The translations under genes were made by a program, and so were the position numbers. The notes beneath the pieces are model-generated. The model made no database searches. It was not told the DNA's origin and saw only the letters and a program-made list of their open reading frames with translations. 6,660 nucleotides of DNA from Methanosalsum sp. (lineage in GTDB: Archaea; Halobacteriota; Methanosarcinia; Methanosarcinales; Methanosarcinaceae), in NCBI GenBank assembly GCA_007127385.1, contig SKZM01000018.1, forward strand, positions 1 to 6,660, read 5' to 3'. This document shows, piece after piece, positions 1 through 6,024 of this stretch (positions are counted from its first letter, which is position 1; every line of letters begins with the position of its first letter).

Positions 1-1097
1 CCATGCCCCAGTGTAAACCCAATTACAGGAATTCTGATATCTGTGTTGTACAGGCATGATTTTGTCTCTGTAAAGAGTGCTCCTTCGTTAAGCCCGATGG
101 AGATATTCTTATCAAGTGTGACAACCACCTTTGCATTGGCAATGGCCTTTTTGATGGCTTCTGCAGGGAATGGCCTGAATGTACGGATCTTGAGAAGTCC
201 CACCTTTTCACCGCGGTTTCGCATCTCGTCCACCACATCTCTTACAGTACCAACCACTGATCCCATTGCAAAGAGGATTATATCCGCATCTTCTGTCATG
301 TACTCATCTACAAGACCACCATGATATCTACCGTAGATTTCCCTGAACTCATCAGCGGCTTCCTCGATCCTGTCAAGGGCTCTGTCCATTGCCTGCTGCT
401 GCAGGTATCTGAATTCTGTATAGGTTGAAGGATCAGCAAAAGCTCCAAAACTTAGTGGGTTCTTTGGATCAAGCTTGAGCTCAGTTTCGTACTTTTTCAG
501 GTATTTATCTGTAAGGTCCTGCTCAAGCAATACAACCGGTTCATATACATGGGACAGTATAAACCCATCCATACATACCATAGCAGGGAGCAGTACATCC
601 CTGTCTTCAGAAACCCTGTACGCCTGTGCGATCATGTCAGATGCTTCCTGTATATCCTCGGCATATAACTGGATCCATCCGGTATCTCTCTGGGATATTG
701 AATCCTGCTGATCATTCCAGATGTTGATCGGAGCGCTCAGTGCCCTGTTAACGATTGTCATGACAATTGGAAGTCTCATACCTGCAGCATTGAACATAAC
801 CTCATGCATGAGTGCAAGACCCTGGGATGTTGTGGCCGAATATGTTCTGGCTCCGGTTGCAGCTGAACCAACAAGTGCTGAGAGTGCAGAAAATTCCGAT
901 TCTACATTCATATACTCACAGTTGGGAATCTCACCATCTGCCATAAACTGGGATAATTCCTCAACTATGTGTGTCTGTGGAGTTATGGGATATGCTGAAA
1001 TGACATTCGGTTTGCATACTTTGACAGCATGTGCAACTGCATATGACCCTTCAACAACGGTCATTTTATCTTTATCCGTTTCACGTAACAAAGCCAT
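1..1097 (-). CDS. porA: Pyruvate:ferredoxin oxidoreductase alpha subunit (3' end cut by window edge)
   Basis: This is the subunit carrying the pyrimidine-binding domain for thiamine diphosphate. The enzyme interconverts pyruvate plus CoA and acetyl-CoA plus CO2 with ferredoxin, in the cytoplasm; in methanogens it mainly feeds biosynthesis from acetyl-CoA. 365 codons are visible and the frame is open to the edge, ending in IGFTLGH, which matches the stretch just before the family's C-terminus, so about 30-40 residues are missing. Visible landmarks are YPITPQT at residues 36-42 and NVESEF at 64-69, whose Glu66 fits the catalytic glutamate of the family, followed by a conserved TTSQGLALM stretch. 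The ATG at 1097 lies one base after the porD stop and is preceded by GGAGG inside the end of porD, so translation is probably coupled. An internal Met12 is a less likely start. The beta subunit gene is expected just outside the window, which is inference. Confidence 0.95.
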   Translation of the reverse strand, partial: MALLRETDKDKMTVVEGSYAVAHAVKVCKPNVISAYPITPQTHIVEELSQFMADGEIPNCEYMNVESEFSALSALVGSAATGARTYSATTSQGLALMHEVMFNAAGMRLPIVMTIVNRALSAPINIWNDQQDSISQRDTGWIQLYAEDIQEASDMIAQAYRVSEDRDVLLPAMVCMDGFILSHVYEPVVLLEQDLTDKYLKKYETELKLDPKNPLSFGAFADPSTYTEFRYLQQQAMDRALDRIEEAADEFREIYGRYHGGLVDEYMTEDADIILFAMGSVVGTVRDVVDEMRNRGEKVGLLKIRTFRPFPAEAIKKAIANAKVVVTLDKNISIGLNEGALFTETKSCLYNTDIRIPVIGFTLGH

Positions 1098-1098
1098 T

Positions 1099-1359
1099 TT
1101 ATTTTTCCTCCAGAATCATTTCAATGGCATCTACTGGACATTCATTGGCACAGAGTCCACATCCTTTACAGTAATCATAATCAAACTCATAGAATCCATC
1201 ATCCCTCAGAATAACCGACATATCAGGACACAGTAGTTCACAGAGCTTACATTTTATACACTTATCATAATGATAGAGAGGTCTGAAATTTCTCCATCCG
1301 CCTGTCTTGTTTTCTCGGGTGGTTCCCGGCTGGCATGCTCCTCCTGGTGTGATACTCAT
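1099..1359 (-). CDS. porD: Pyruvate:ferredoxin oxidoreductase delta subunit, 2[4Fe-4S] ferredoxin type
   Basis: This 86-residue protein is the ferredoxin-like subunit that passes electrons from the thiamine diphosphate centre to external ferredoxin. It has two classical CxxCxxCxxxCP motifs: Cys34, 37, 40 and 44 ([12 protein letters not shown]) and Cys64, 67, 70 and 74 ([12 protein letters not shown]), enough for two [4Fe-4S] clusters. The N-terminal 30 residues before the first cluster, with GGWRNFRP at 20-27, are the usual PorD/VorD-type extension and not a sign of a wrong start. The start codon overlaps the porC stop by four bases (ATGA), and the stop is one base before porA. Length and order C-D-A match archaeal por operons. 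The same architecture occurs in 2-oxoisovalerate oxidoreductase, but pyruvate is favoured here by the neighbouring subunits. Confidence 0.95.
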   Translation of the reverse strand: MSITPGGACQPGTTRENKTGGWRNFRPLYHYDKCIKCKLCELLCPDMSVILRDDGFYEFDYDYCKGCGLCANECPVDAIEMILEEK

Positions 1360-1904
1360 GCCTTTGCCTCCATAGTCATGCTATATGCTCTGTCAATAGC
1401 TTCGGCATTCTTTTCTCCGATCTTACCCGGGAATCTTTGCTTTACTGCATCTGCAATGGATCCTGGCTGGATCTCTCCGGTTGCAGCAGCAAAAGCTCCC
1501 AGCAGTATGGTATTGACAATTGGTCTTCCAATAACATCCAGTGCAATCCTTGTTGCATCTACTGTCATTACTGTTGCTCCTGTACTGAAACTGAATTGTT
1601 CAGGTTCAAACTCACTGTTGATAATAATTATTCCATTGTCCTTTATACCATTTGCAACATCCACTACCTCAATAAGGGTTGGATCCTGAACGATCACATA
1701 ATCTGGCTGGTATACCTGACTTCTCAGTCTGATCGGACTGTCACTGAGTCTGGTAAAGGCCTGTACAGGAGCACCCCGGCGCTCTACACCAAATGCTGGA
1801 AATGCCTGACTGTATTTTCCATCAGCAAATGCTGCAACAGCCAGGAGCTCGGCGGCAGTAACAGAACCCTGCCCACCTCTACCATGAATTCTTATCTCTT
1901 TCAT
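1356..1904 (-). CDS. porC: Pyruvate:ferredoxin oxidoreductase gamma subunit
   Basis: This 182-residue protein matches the gamma (domain III) subunit, which is thought to contribute to CoA binding and complex assembly. It begins with the signature [15 protein letters not shown] (residues 8-22), and [14 protein letters not shown] follows at about 37-50; both are diagnostic for the catalytic gamma domain of 2-oxoacid:acceptor oxidoreductases. The length is typical. The ATG at 1904 is preceded by AGGGAG at a suitable distance. It is the first gene of the por cluster in this window, overlapping porD by four bases, and lies behind a 316-base gene-free region containing a TATA-like element and a hairpin. 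No promoter is needed between porC and porA, so the genes very likely form one transcript. Family membership is clear; substrate specificity for pyruvate rather than another 2-oxoacid is inferred from the set of subunits. Confidence 0.95.
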   Translation of the reverse strand: MKEIRIHGRGGQGSVTAAELLAVAAFADGKYSQAFPAFGVERRGAPVQAFTRLSDSPIRLRSQVYQPDYVIVQDPTLIEVVDVANGIKDNGIIIINSEFEPEQFSFSTGATVMTVDATRIALDVIGRPIVNTILLGAFAAATGEIQPGSIADAVKQRFPGKIGEKNAEAIDRAYSMTMEAKA

Positions 1905-2143
1905 TATTGATTCTCCCTAAGTCACAAAGCATGGTCATATTTTTGTTAGATAACAGCACAATTGTTGATGCTCGCAGTGGTTTGCTCGCTAACTAGCCCG
2001 GTGCCTGTTATCTGGTAACATGCGCAATTACATGCACTTATCCTGAATACAGCTAAATTCACAGCGACAATTGCAATGTTTAATTGTGTAGGATTCCTTA
2101 ATGCATAATTACTATTTAGTCTTTCGGTGAGTGGATGCACTGA
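1905..2143 (-). other. Putative long 5' leader of the porCDA operon
   Basis: If transcription starts about 25 bases after the TATA-like element at 2144-2151, the untranslated leader before porC is roughly 215 bases, long for an archaeal operon. It holds the inverted repeat at 1948-2013 and several AATT-centred small palindromes, for example ACAATTGT at 1958-1965 and ATTGCAAT at 2070-2077. A 64-codon open frame (2140 to 1946) crosses it. That frame has no recognisable domain, and its ATG lies upstream of the predicted transcription start, so I do not call it a gene. No known riboswitch class was recognised. Confidence 0.4.
1948..2013 (-). promoter_or_regulatory. Inverted repeat / possible RNA stem in the por leader
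   Basis: AGATAACAG at 1948-1956 is perfectly complementary to CTGTTATCT at 2005-2013. The pairing continues inward with CAC (1957-1959) against GTG (2001-2003) if one C at 2004 bulges out. The 41 bases inside contain two direct copies of GCTCGC (starting at 1970 and 1984) and a small palindrome GCTAACTAGC (1988-1997). In the transcript this would be a 9-12 base-pair stem closing a structured loop, ending about 45 bases before the porC start. The function is unknown. A DNA-level operator is an alternative. Confidence 0.4.
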
Positions 2144-2151
2144 TATTTATA
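2144..2151 (-). promoter_or_regulatory. TATA box candidate for the por operon
   Basis: Read on the minus strand this is TATAAATA, close to the archaeal TATA consensus, preceded by an A/T-rich stretch that could serve as the TFB recognition element. It is the best box in the gene-free region between uspA and porC. A start near 2120 is predicted from the usual spacing. A weaker A/T-rich candidate lies at about 2107-2120. Confidence 0.5.
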
Positions 2152-2161
2152 GAAATTGTTC

Positions 2162-2179
2162 AAAAACAGCAACAAAAAA
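2162..2179 (-). terminator. Oligo-T terminator candidate after the uspA pair
   Basis: On the minus strand there is a run of six T (2179-2174) and then five T (2166-2162), about 40-60 bases after the stop of the second uspA gene and just before the por TATA box. Archaeal RNA polymerase commonly terminates at such T-rich tracts. No strong hairpin precedes them. Confidence 0.4.
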
Positions 2180-2220
2180 TGTGTAAAATAGTTGAGGATA
2201 TATGTGAGATATCTGTGGAA

Positions 2221-2688
2221 TCATTCATTATTCTGACTGGTGGGAGTGTAACGCTGGACAACAAGAACCTGTACCTTTGAGGTTCTGACTACATTTTCTG
2301 CAACACTTCCAATGGACAATTTCCTGGAAGCGGTGACTCCCATGGTTCCCATTACTATCATGTCCATATTATTTTCTTCTGCATAGTTAACAATTTCAAC
2401 AGCAGGATTTCCTTCAATTATAACAGGTTCTACCTGAACTTTTTTCATTTCCCCTGCTTTCTCCACATGCGAAATAGCATCTTTACCCTGGTTTACCAGA
2501 TGCTCATGGACCTTTTCCTTATCTTCAAAATCTGCAAGATATTTTTTGTAGCTGGTATCAACTACATATACTGCATATACCTTTGCACCACTGAGTTTGG
2601 CGATCTCAATTCCAGAAGCAACTGCCTTCATACTGTTCTGAGATCCGTCTGTGGCTATCATGATCTTCTGGTAAACTCTGCTCTTCAT
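2221..2688 (-). CDS. UspA-family universal stress protein (downstream copy)
   Basis: A 155-residue single-domain universal stress protein, expected to be a cytoplasmic dimer with an alpha/beta nucleotide-binding fold. The N-terminus has the beta1-strand and loop IMIATDGSQNS (9-19) with the conserved Asp14. The ATP-binding signature G-x2-G-x9-G-S is complete: Gly114, Gly117, Gly127, Ser128, followed by VAENVVR. This places it in the ATP-binding class of the family, unlike non-binding UspA proper. The ATG at 2688 is preceded by AGGAG, which overlaps the end of the upstream uspA gene; the gap is only 11 bases, so the two are very likely co-transcribed. The specific stress or partner cannot be told from sequence. 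Confidence 0.93.
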   Translation of the reverse strand: MKSRVYQKIMIATDGSQNSMKAVASGIEIAKLSGAKVYAVYVVDTSYKKYLADFEDKEKVHEHLVNQGKDAISHVEKAGEMKKVQVEPVIIEGNPAVEIVNYAEENNMDMIVMGTMGVTASRKLSIGSVAENVVRTSKVQVLVVQRYTPTSQNNE

Positions 2689-2699
2689 TATATCTCTCC

Positions 2700-3212
2700 T
2701 CAGTCAGGGTATTTTACATGTTCCCTTTTTTCCCTTAATTTTTGTTCTCTCATTTCCTCATTAGAAAGCTTTCCGGCCCTTTTTCCCTCTACAGGCTGTG
2801 TGAACTTTGATTGTACGATCATGACAGGTACCATTGAATGCCTGACCACATTCTCTGCTACACTTCCAAGCATGAACCTTTTTATTCCGGAATGTCCTTT
2901 GGTGCCCATTACCACCAGGTCTGCATCGTTCTTTTCTGCATATTCTATGATCTTTTCTGCCGGATTTCCTTCAAGTATCACAGATTTCACATCCACTCCC
3001 TTCTCTTCTCCTTCATTTTTGACATAATCGGTTGCCTTTTTGCCTTCTTCTGACAGGGAAGAACTGTTGCTTTTTGTCAGGGAAGAGTGAATAACATAAA
3101 TTGCATCTACCGATGCGTTTGTAACACCTGCCAGTTCTATTCCCGCATCTACTGCATCTCTTGAATTGATTGAACCATCAATGGCTATTGCTATCTTTTT
3201 AAAGCCGGTCAT
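2700..3212 (-). CDS. UspA-family universal stress protein (upstream copy, charged C-terminal tail)
   Basis: A 170-residue universal stress protein. It shows the beta1 motif IAIAIDGSINS (7-17) with Asp12, and a complete ATP-binding signature with Gly103, Gly106, Gly116 and Ser117 followed by VAENVVRHS. After the domain ends at about residue 136 there is a highly charged tail of roughly 34 residues, rich in Lys, Glu and Arg, which the second copy lacks. The copies share the overall fold and the EGNPA-x2-I motif before the last strand, but differ widely elsewhere, so this is an old duplication and not a recent one. The start at 3212 has GAGAGGAA upstream, and TATA-like sequence lies at 3241-3262. 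It heads the two-gene uspA unit. Confidence 0.93.
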   Translation of the reverse strand: MTGFKKIAIAIDGSINSRDAVDAGIELAGVTNASVDAIYVIHSSLTKSNSSSLSEEGKKATDYVKNEGEEKGVDVKSVILEGNPAEKIIEYAEKNDADLVVMGTKGHSGIKRFMLGSVAENVVRHSMVPVMIVQSKFTQPVEGKRAGKLSNEEMREQKLREKREHVKYPD

Positions 3213-3240
3213 TTTTATTCCTCTCTGAATATATTGGTAA

Positions 3241-3262
3241 GATATATTGATTAAAATATACT
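3241..3262 (-). promoter_or_regulatory. TATA-like region for the uspA pair
   Basis: Read on the minus strand, AGTATATTTTAA (3262-3251) and a second ATATATC just after it are A/T-rich boxes 30-50 bases before the first uspA start. Usual archaeal spacing would give a short leader of some 15-25 bases that includes the ribosome binding site. Two overlapping candidates mean the exact box is uncertain. Confidence 0.4.
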
Positions 3263-3298
3263 GATCAACTGCTGGAGACCATCAGATCTACAGTACAT

Positions 3299-3583
3299 TC
3301 AGTCCAGGGATTCTATGAATTCATCTACCGGTATTGCAGTGTATGTCTGGGTCCTTATACTTCCCCTAGATGCCAGTTCAACCACAGCCCTGGAAATTGC
3401 AGTTTCATCCCTTGCTTTAACGATATTGATGAAATCGTACTTTCCAAGTATAAAGAACTGTTCCAGAACCTCAACTCCCATCTCTTTGAGCTCGTCATTG
3501 ACTTCTTTTATTCTGTGCGGATTTTTCTTGAGAGTTTTTGCCCCATCATCTGTAAGTTTTGAAATTATCACATACTTTGTCAT
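3299..3583 (-). CDS. GYD domain-containing protein
   Basis: A 94-residue protein resembling the small GYD domain family (Pfam GYD), a ferredoxin-like alpha/beta fold of unproven function. The family motif region reads FFILGKYDFINIVKA (43-57), with GKYD at 47-50 in place of the name-giving GYD, followed by a helix and the strand RTQTYTAIP (77-85), as expected. The protein is a single domain with no signal peptide or membrane segment. The start at 3583 is preceded by a perfect GGAGGT. It lies upstream of the uspA pair on the same strand, but an 86-base gap with its own TATA-like sequence suggests separate transcription. It is divergent from the UPF0200 gene. A distant relation to Lrp/AsnC effector domains is possible but there is no DNA-binding part. 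Confidence 0.8.
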   Translation of the reverse strand: MTKYVIISKLTDDGAKTLKKNPHRIKEVNDELKEMGVEVLEQFFILGKYDFINIVKARDETAISRAVVELASRGSIRTQTYTAIPVDEFIESLD

Positions 3584-3664
3584 TATTTTTACCTCCAGGT
3601 CCCCGTTGAGCCTATCACTACTAAATTCTTATCTTTGTGAATAAATAGTTTGCCATGTCCAGCC

Positions 3665-3679
3665 GGATATTTAAAAGTT
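3665..3679 (-). promoter_or_regulatory. TATA box candidate for the GYD gene
   Basis: On the minus strand this reads AACTTTTAAATATCC. It contains an archaeal TATA-like core about 85-95 bases before the GYD start, which would give a leader of around 60 bases. A nearer A/T-rich candidate (CTATTTATTC, about 3641-3650) is an alternative. The first twelve bases are identical to the element driving the divergent UPF0200 gene. Confidence 0.45.
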
Positions 3680-3716
3680 CAAATTACCTTTTTGGGTATA
3701 GATCAGAAGCACTGAC

Positions 3717-3736
3717 AACTTTTAAATAATATATCC
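3717..3736 (+). promoter_or_regulatory. TATA box candidate for the UPF0200 gene
   Basis: AACTTTTAAATAATATATCC on the plus strand contains a strong TATA core (TTTAAATA at 3721-3728). The ATG at 3753 lies only about 28 bases past the centre of that core, so the mRNA should be leaderless or nearly so. The AAGGAT at 3739-3744 is at best a weak ribosome binding site and would fall at or before the predicted transcription start. Confidence 0.5.
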
Positions 3737-3752
3737 ATAAGGATAAATAACA

Positions 3753-4286
3753 ATGAAGATTATAGCTTTTGTTGGAATGCCTGCTTCAGGTAAATCTGAA
3801 GCATCAATGGTCGCCAGAGACTTTGGGATCAATGTCATTAACATGGGAGATGTTATCCGGGAAGAAGTTGAAAAAAGAGGTCTTGACCCTACAGATGAAA
3901 ATGTCGGCCAGGTGGCCAATGACCTGCGGGAGAGGGAAGGAATGCACGCTGTGGCACAGAGGTGTGTACCAAACATAAAAAAGGTCAGTTCAGATGTAGT
4001 TGTAGTGGATGGTGTACGGGGAATTGCCGAAGTTGAATATTTCAAAAAAGAATTTGGGGATGACTTCAAACTTATATCCATCAATGCCCCGCCTGAGTTC
4101 AGATTTGAACGGATCAGGATGCGTGGTAGAAGTGATGATATGAGTGATTTCAATGACCTTATCCGCAGGGACACAAGGGAACTTGGCTGGGGAATGGGCC
4201 AGGCAATGGAAGATGCTGATGTGGTTGTAGATAATACCTCTACACTCGAAGAATTCAAAGATAATATAGAAAGAATATTGAGATAG
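3753..4286 (+). CDS. UPF0200 family P-loop nucleotide kinase-like protein
   Basis: A 177-residue P-loop NTPase of the archaeal UPF0200 family, related in sequence to dephospho-CoA kinase and adenylate kinase; the true substrate is not known to me. The Walker A loop is GMPASGKS (8-15). A nucleotide-monophosphate-site-like segment NMGDVIREE follows at 30-38, a Walker B-like VVVDGVRG at 83-90, an Arg-rich lid RIRMRGRSDD at 120-129, and a C-terminal VVVDN segment of the kind that binds adenine in related kinases. The length is typical. It stands at the head of a plus-strand group, with UPF0201 starting 5 bases after its stop. I recall that in Archaeoglobus these two families are fused in one protein (AF_1395), which supports a shared role. 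It should not be called the archaeal dephospho-CoA kinase, since that activity has been assigned to a different family. Confidence 0.88.
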   Translation: MKIIAFVGMPASGKSEASMVARDFGINVINMGDVIREEVEKRGLDPTDENVGQVANDLREREGMHAVAQRCVPNIKKVSSDVVVVDGVRGIAEVEYFKKEFGDDFKLISINAPPEFRFERIRMRGRSDDMSDFNDLIRRDTRELGWGMGQAMEDADVVVDNTSTLEEFKDNIERILR

Positions 4287-4291
4287 TACAT

Positions 4292-4738
4292 ATGATAGAT
4301 ATTGAAATATCTGCTACAGTAAATCCTACAGAGAACTGTTCAAGGATAATGGATGGAATTGACAATATATTCCCCCAGATCGAAATGGAATCGAAGACAT
4401 CAGCCGGTGCATATAATATCATAGGACATGGGAAGCTGAACTCCCTGGAAAGGATGCATGATCTGCTCAGGAAGGAAAAGATACTGGATACAGCAAGAAA
4501 GGAACTGGAAAAAGGTCAGTCTTCTGATGGCTCCTGTACCTGTATACTTATAAATAAGCAGGTAGCAACAGTTGGCTATATCAATTTTCCTGCAACCGAA
4601 GAACCACTTGGATCAATTCACCTGACAATAAAAGCGCGTTCCAGAAAAGAACTTGAATCCCTGTTTGACTGGCTTGCACCACATACCAGAGATGGTGTAC
4701 CTGAGATCGAACTTGATATAAGTGATGTCAAAGAATAA
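4292..4738 (+). CDS. UPF0201 family protein (predicted RNA-processing associated)
   Basis: A 148-residue protein of the archaeal UPF0201 family (COG1325), which has been predicted from genome context to be linked to the RNA exosome; no biochemical activity is established to my knowledge. Features seen are a start MIDIEISATVNPTE typical of the family, a central helical part with LRKEKILDTAR (59-69), and a C-terminal strand-helix-strand with GSIHLTIKARS and HTRDGVPEIELDIS. It has two closely spaced Cys residues (CTC, about 82-84) and no signal or membrane segment. It begins 5 bases after the UPF0200 stop with only a weak GAG upstream, so translation probably depends on coupling to the upstream gene. 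The C-terminus is complete. Confidence 0.85.
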   Translation: MIDIEISATVNPTENCSRIMDGIDNIFPQIEMESKTSAGAYNIIGHGKLNSLERMHDLLRKEKILDTARKELEKGQSSDGSCTCILINKQVATVGYINFPATEEPLGSIHLTIKARSRKELESLFDWLAPHTRDGVPEIELDISDVKE

Positions 4739-4777
4739 GTTCTGTATCTGCGAAATATATATGCCGATAGCACAATG

Positions 4778-4783
4778 GGAGGA
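4778..4783 (+). promoter_or_regulatory. Ribosome binding site fixing a TTG start
   Basis: GGGAGG lies 5 bases before the TTG at 4789. No in-frame ATG lies nearby: the ATGs at 4761 and 4775 are in other frames. This makes TTG the best-supported start for the TIM-barrel gene. Confidence 0.75.
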
Positions 4784-4788
4784 CAGAT

Positions 4789-5559
4789 TTGAAAATAAAA
4801 AACCTTAGCTTTTCATCCCGCACCATTGCAGATGATCCCTATAAATGGGCCTATGAACTGGAAAATATTGGCTATTCAGGATGGGAGATAGTACAGGATG
4901 GTCCTCACTCTCTCAATAATAAAAACTTGAAAATTCTTGAAGAGATATGTGATACAACGAATCTAGAACTTACAATCCATCTTCCCTTTTCTGACATGAA
5001 TCTTGCATGCCTGAATGATGGCATCCATCGTGAGATCATCAGACAGCTGATCCAGGATTTGGAAATAGCATCTGAATACATTGAAATGGCAGTGATACAT
5101 CCAGGCCACTATTCTCCATATGGAGCACAGGTTCCATCAGTGGCATGGAAAAGAAACATAGAATCCCTGCAGATCATATCCGATGCCGGTGAAGAAATGG
5201 GTATCAGAATAGCTGTAGAGAATATGCCAGATGTCATGCAGATCATGGGACGTAGCCCCCGGGAAATGATCGAGATACTGGATAGTGTGAACAGGGATAA
5301 CATATACATGACATTTGATGTAGGCCATGCCAATACCAATGGAAATATAGATGAGTTTATTTCCATGTGCTTTAAAAGAATCAAGCATGTCCATATCCAT
5401 GACAATATGGGAAAATGGGATGAACACCTGCCGATTGGAAAAGGTAACATTGACTGGAAAAATATTATAAAAAAGCTTCCTGATAACTGCATGCTTGTAA
5501 CTGAGATGGGAGATCTGGAAGATGGAATTGAATCAGTCTCCTATCTGAAAGATCTCTAA
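4789..5559 (+). CDS. TIM-barrel protein, AP endonuclease 2 / sugar phosphate isomerase-epimerase superfamily
   Basis: A 256-residue single-domain barrel protein (Pfam AP_endonuc_2, COG1082 type). Proteins of this group are usually labelled sugar phosphate isomerase/epimerase, but their substrates are mostly untested. Metal-ligand-like residues can be followed strand by strand: His64 (IHLPF), His104 (VIHPGH), Glu144 (AVENMP), Asp177 and His180 (FDVGHAN), His204 (HIHDN), Asp211 and His213 (WDEHLPIGKG), and Glu239 (TEMG). These fit the nine ligands of the trinuclear zinc site in E. coli endonuclease IV by order and spacing, although the protein is somewhat shorter than that enzyme. A DNA-repair or other phosphoester role is therefore as open as isomerase. 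It starts with TTG behind GGGAGG, 50 bases after UPF0201 and on the same strand, so it may be the third gene of that operon, though an A/T-rich stretch at 4752-4762 could be a promoter. Confidence 0.87.
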   Translation: MKIKNLSFSSRTIADDPYKWAYELENIGYSGWEIVQDGPHSLNNKNLKILEEICDTTNLELTIHLPFSDMNLACLNDGIHREIIRQLIQDLEIASEYIEMAVIHPGHYSPYGAQVPSVAWKRNIESLQIISDAGEEMGIRIAVENMPDVMQIMGRSPREMIEILDSVNRDNIYMTFDVGHANTNGNIDEFISMCFKRIKHVHIHDNMGKWDEHLPIGKGNIDWKNIIKKLPDNCMLVTEMGDLEDGIESVSYLKDL

Positions 5560-5621
5560 GAATAATAGAACCTGATAAATCAGCTATATCCATAGATTTC
5601 TAATTTAACTGCAGCTGGATT

Positions 5622-5627
5622 AAAGGA
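5622..5627 (+). promoter_or_regulatory. Ribosome binding site of the broken methyltransferase
   Basis: AAAGGA, about 5 bases before the ATG at 5633, shows that the gene kept its translation start although the coding part is destroyed. Confidence 0.5.
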
Positions 5628-5632
5628 AAAAG

Positions 5633-5997
5633 ATGTCAAAAATAAGGGTTTTCGATAAATTTTACCAAAAATATGACAGCTGGTTTGTGAAACACAAGCA
5701 TGTCTACCAATCAGAAATAAAAGCATTGGATCACTTTATCCCCAAGAATCAAAAAGGTATAGAAATAGCCCCATAGGAAAACAATATGCCAAATTCAAAG
5801 CTGATAGTACATTTTATAAAGAGGCAAATTTTTATTCGACCAGAGAAGTTACGTCATTGCTGGAAAAATCAGGTTTTACAGATTTTGAAATAATTCAGAC
5901 AGTTTTTGGGAATTTGGAAGAAATAGATACTGTTCAGGATTTTAAAACAGGTTTTGGGAATGGAACTTTTGTGGTAATAAGGTCAAAAAAGGTTTAA
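5633..5997 (+). pseudogene. SAM-dependent methyltransferase, broken by an internal out-of-frame deletion
   Basis: Two halves of one class I methyltransferase are present in different frames. From the ATG at 5633, 47 codons read FDKFYQKYDSWF early on and end GIEIAP at a TAG (5774-5776). GIEI is the start of motif I, where GxGTG should follow. In the next frame, from 5767 to the TAA at 5995-5997, the translation begins SPIGKQY, continues with STFYKEANFYSTREV and LLEKSGFTDFE, and ends GNGTFVVIRSKK, which is the usual C-terminal third of the same family. The SAM-binding loop and the middle of the domain are absent, around 85-95 residues by my estimate from family length. The junction lies at about 5765-5769. 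Neither a simple frameshift nor read-through of the TAG would restore activity. The ribosome binding site is intact. A+T content is higher than in the genes to the left. Confidence 0.8.
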
Positions 5998-6018
5998 AAC
6001 ATAATACCTGAATATCTA

Positions 6019-6024
6019 TTTTTT
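6019..6024 (+). terminator. T6 tract after the methyltransferase remnant
   Basis: Six consecutive T lie 22 bases after the TAA at 5997. This is a plausible archaeal plus-strand terminator tract with no clear hairpin before it. Confidence 0.3.

Noticed and set aside
1270..1910. Long plus-strand open frames opposite porC and porD (1270-1689, 1437-1910)
   Set aside because: They are antisense to clear por genes and their translations show no domain features.
1967..2010. G+C-rich part of the por leader as a tRNA-like element
   Set aside because: No T-loop sequence, no seven-base acceptor stem and no cloverleaf spacing could be found on either strand.
1946..2140. 64-codon minus-strand open frame across the por leader, possible leader peptide
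   Set aside because: Its ATG lies upstream of the start predicted from the TATA box at 2144-2151, it has no recognisable domain, and no convincing ribosome binding site precedes it.
2467..3027. 186-codon plus-strand open frame opposite the uspA genes
   Set aside because: It lies antisense across two genes with complete UspA signatures, and its translation is Cys/Phe/Ser-rich as expected of a shadow frame.
3722..4291. 189-codon minus-strand open frame opposite the UPF0200 gene
   Set aside because: The plus strand holds the Walker A and B motifs; the minus frame is a Ser/Leu-rich shadow with no family features.
5572..5583. Short palindrome CTGATAAATCAG after the TIM-barrel gene as a terminator
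   Set aside because: Five-base arms with a two-base loop are too weak, and no T-run follows directly.
5774..5776. TAG in the methyltransferase read as pyrrolysine
   Set aside because: Reading through gives a frame without family similarity; the real C-terminal part lies in the next frame and the SAM-binding core is missing, so a deletion explains it better.
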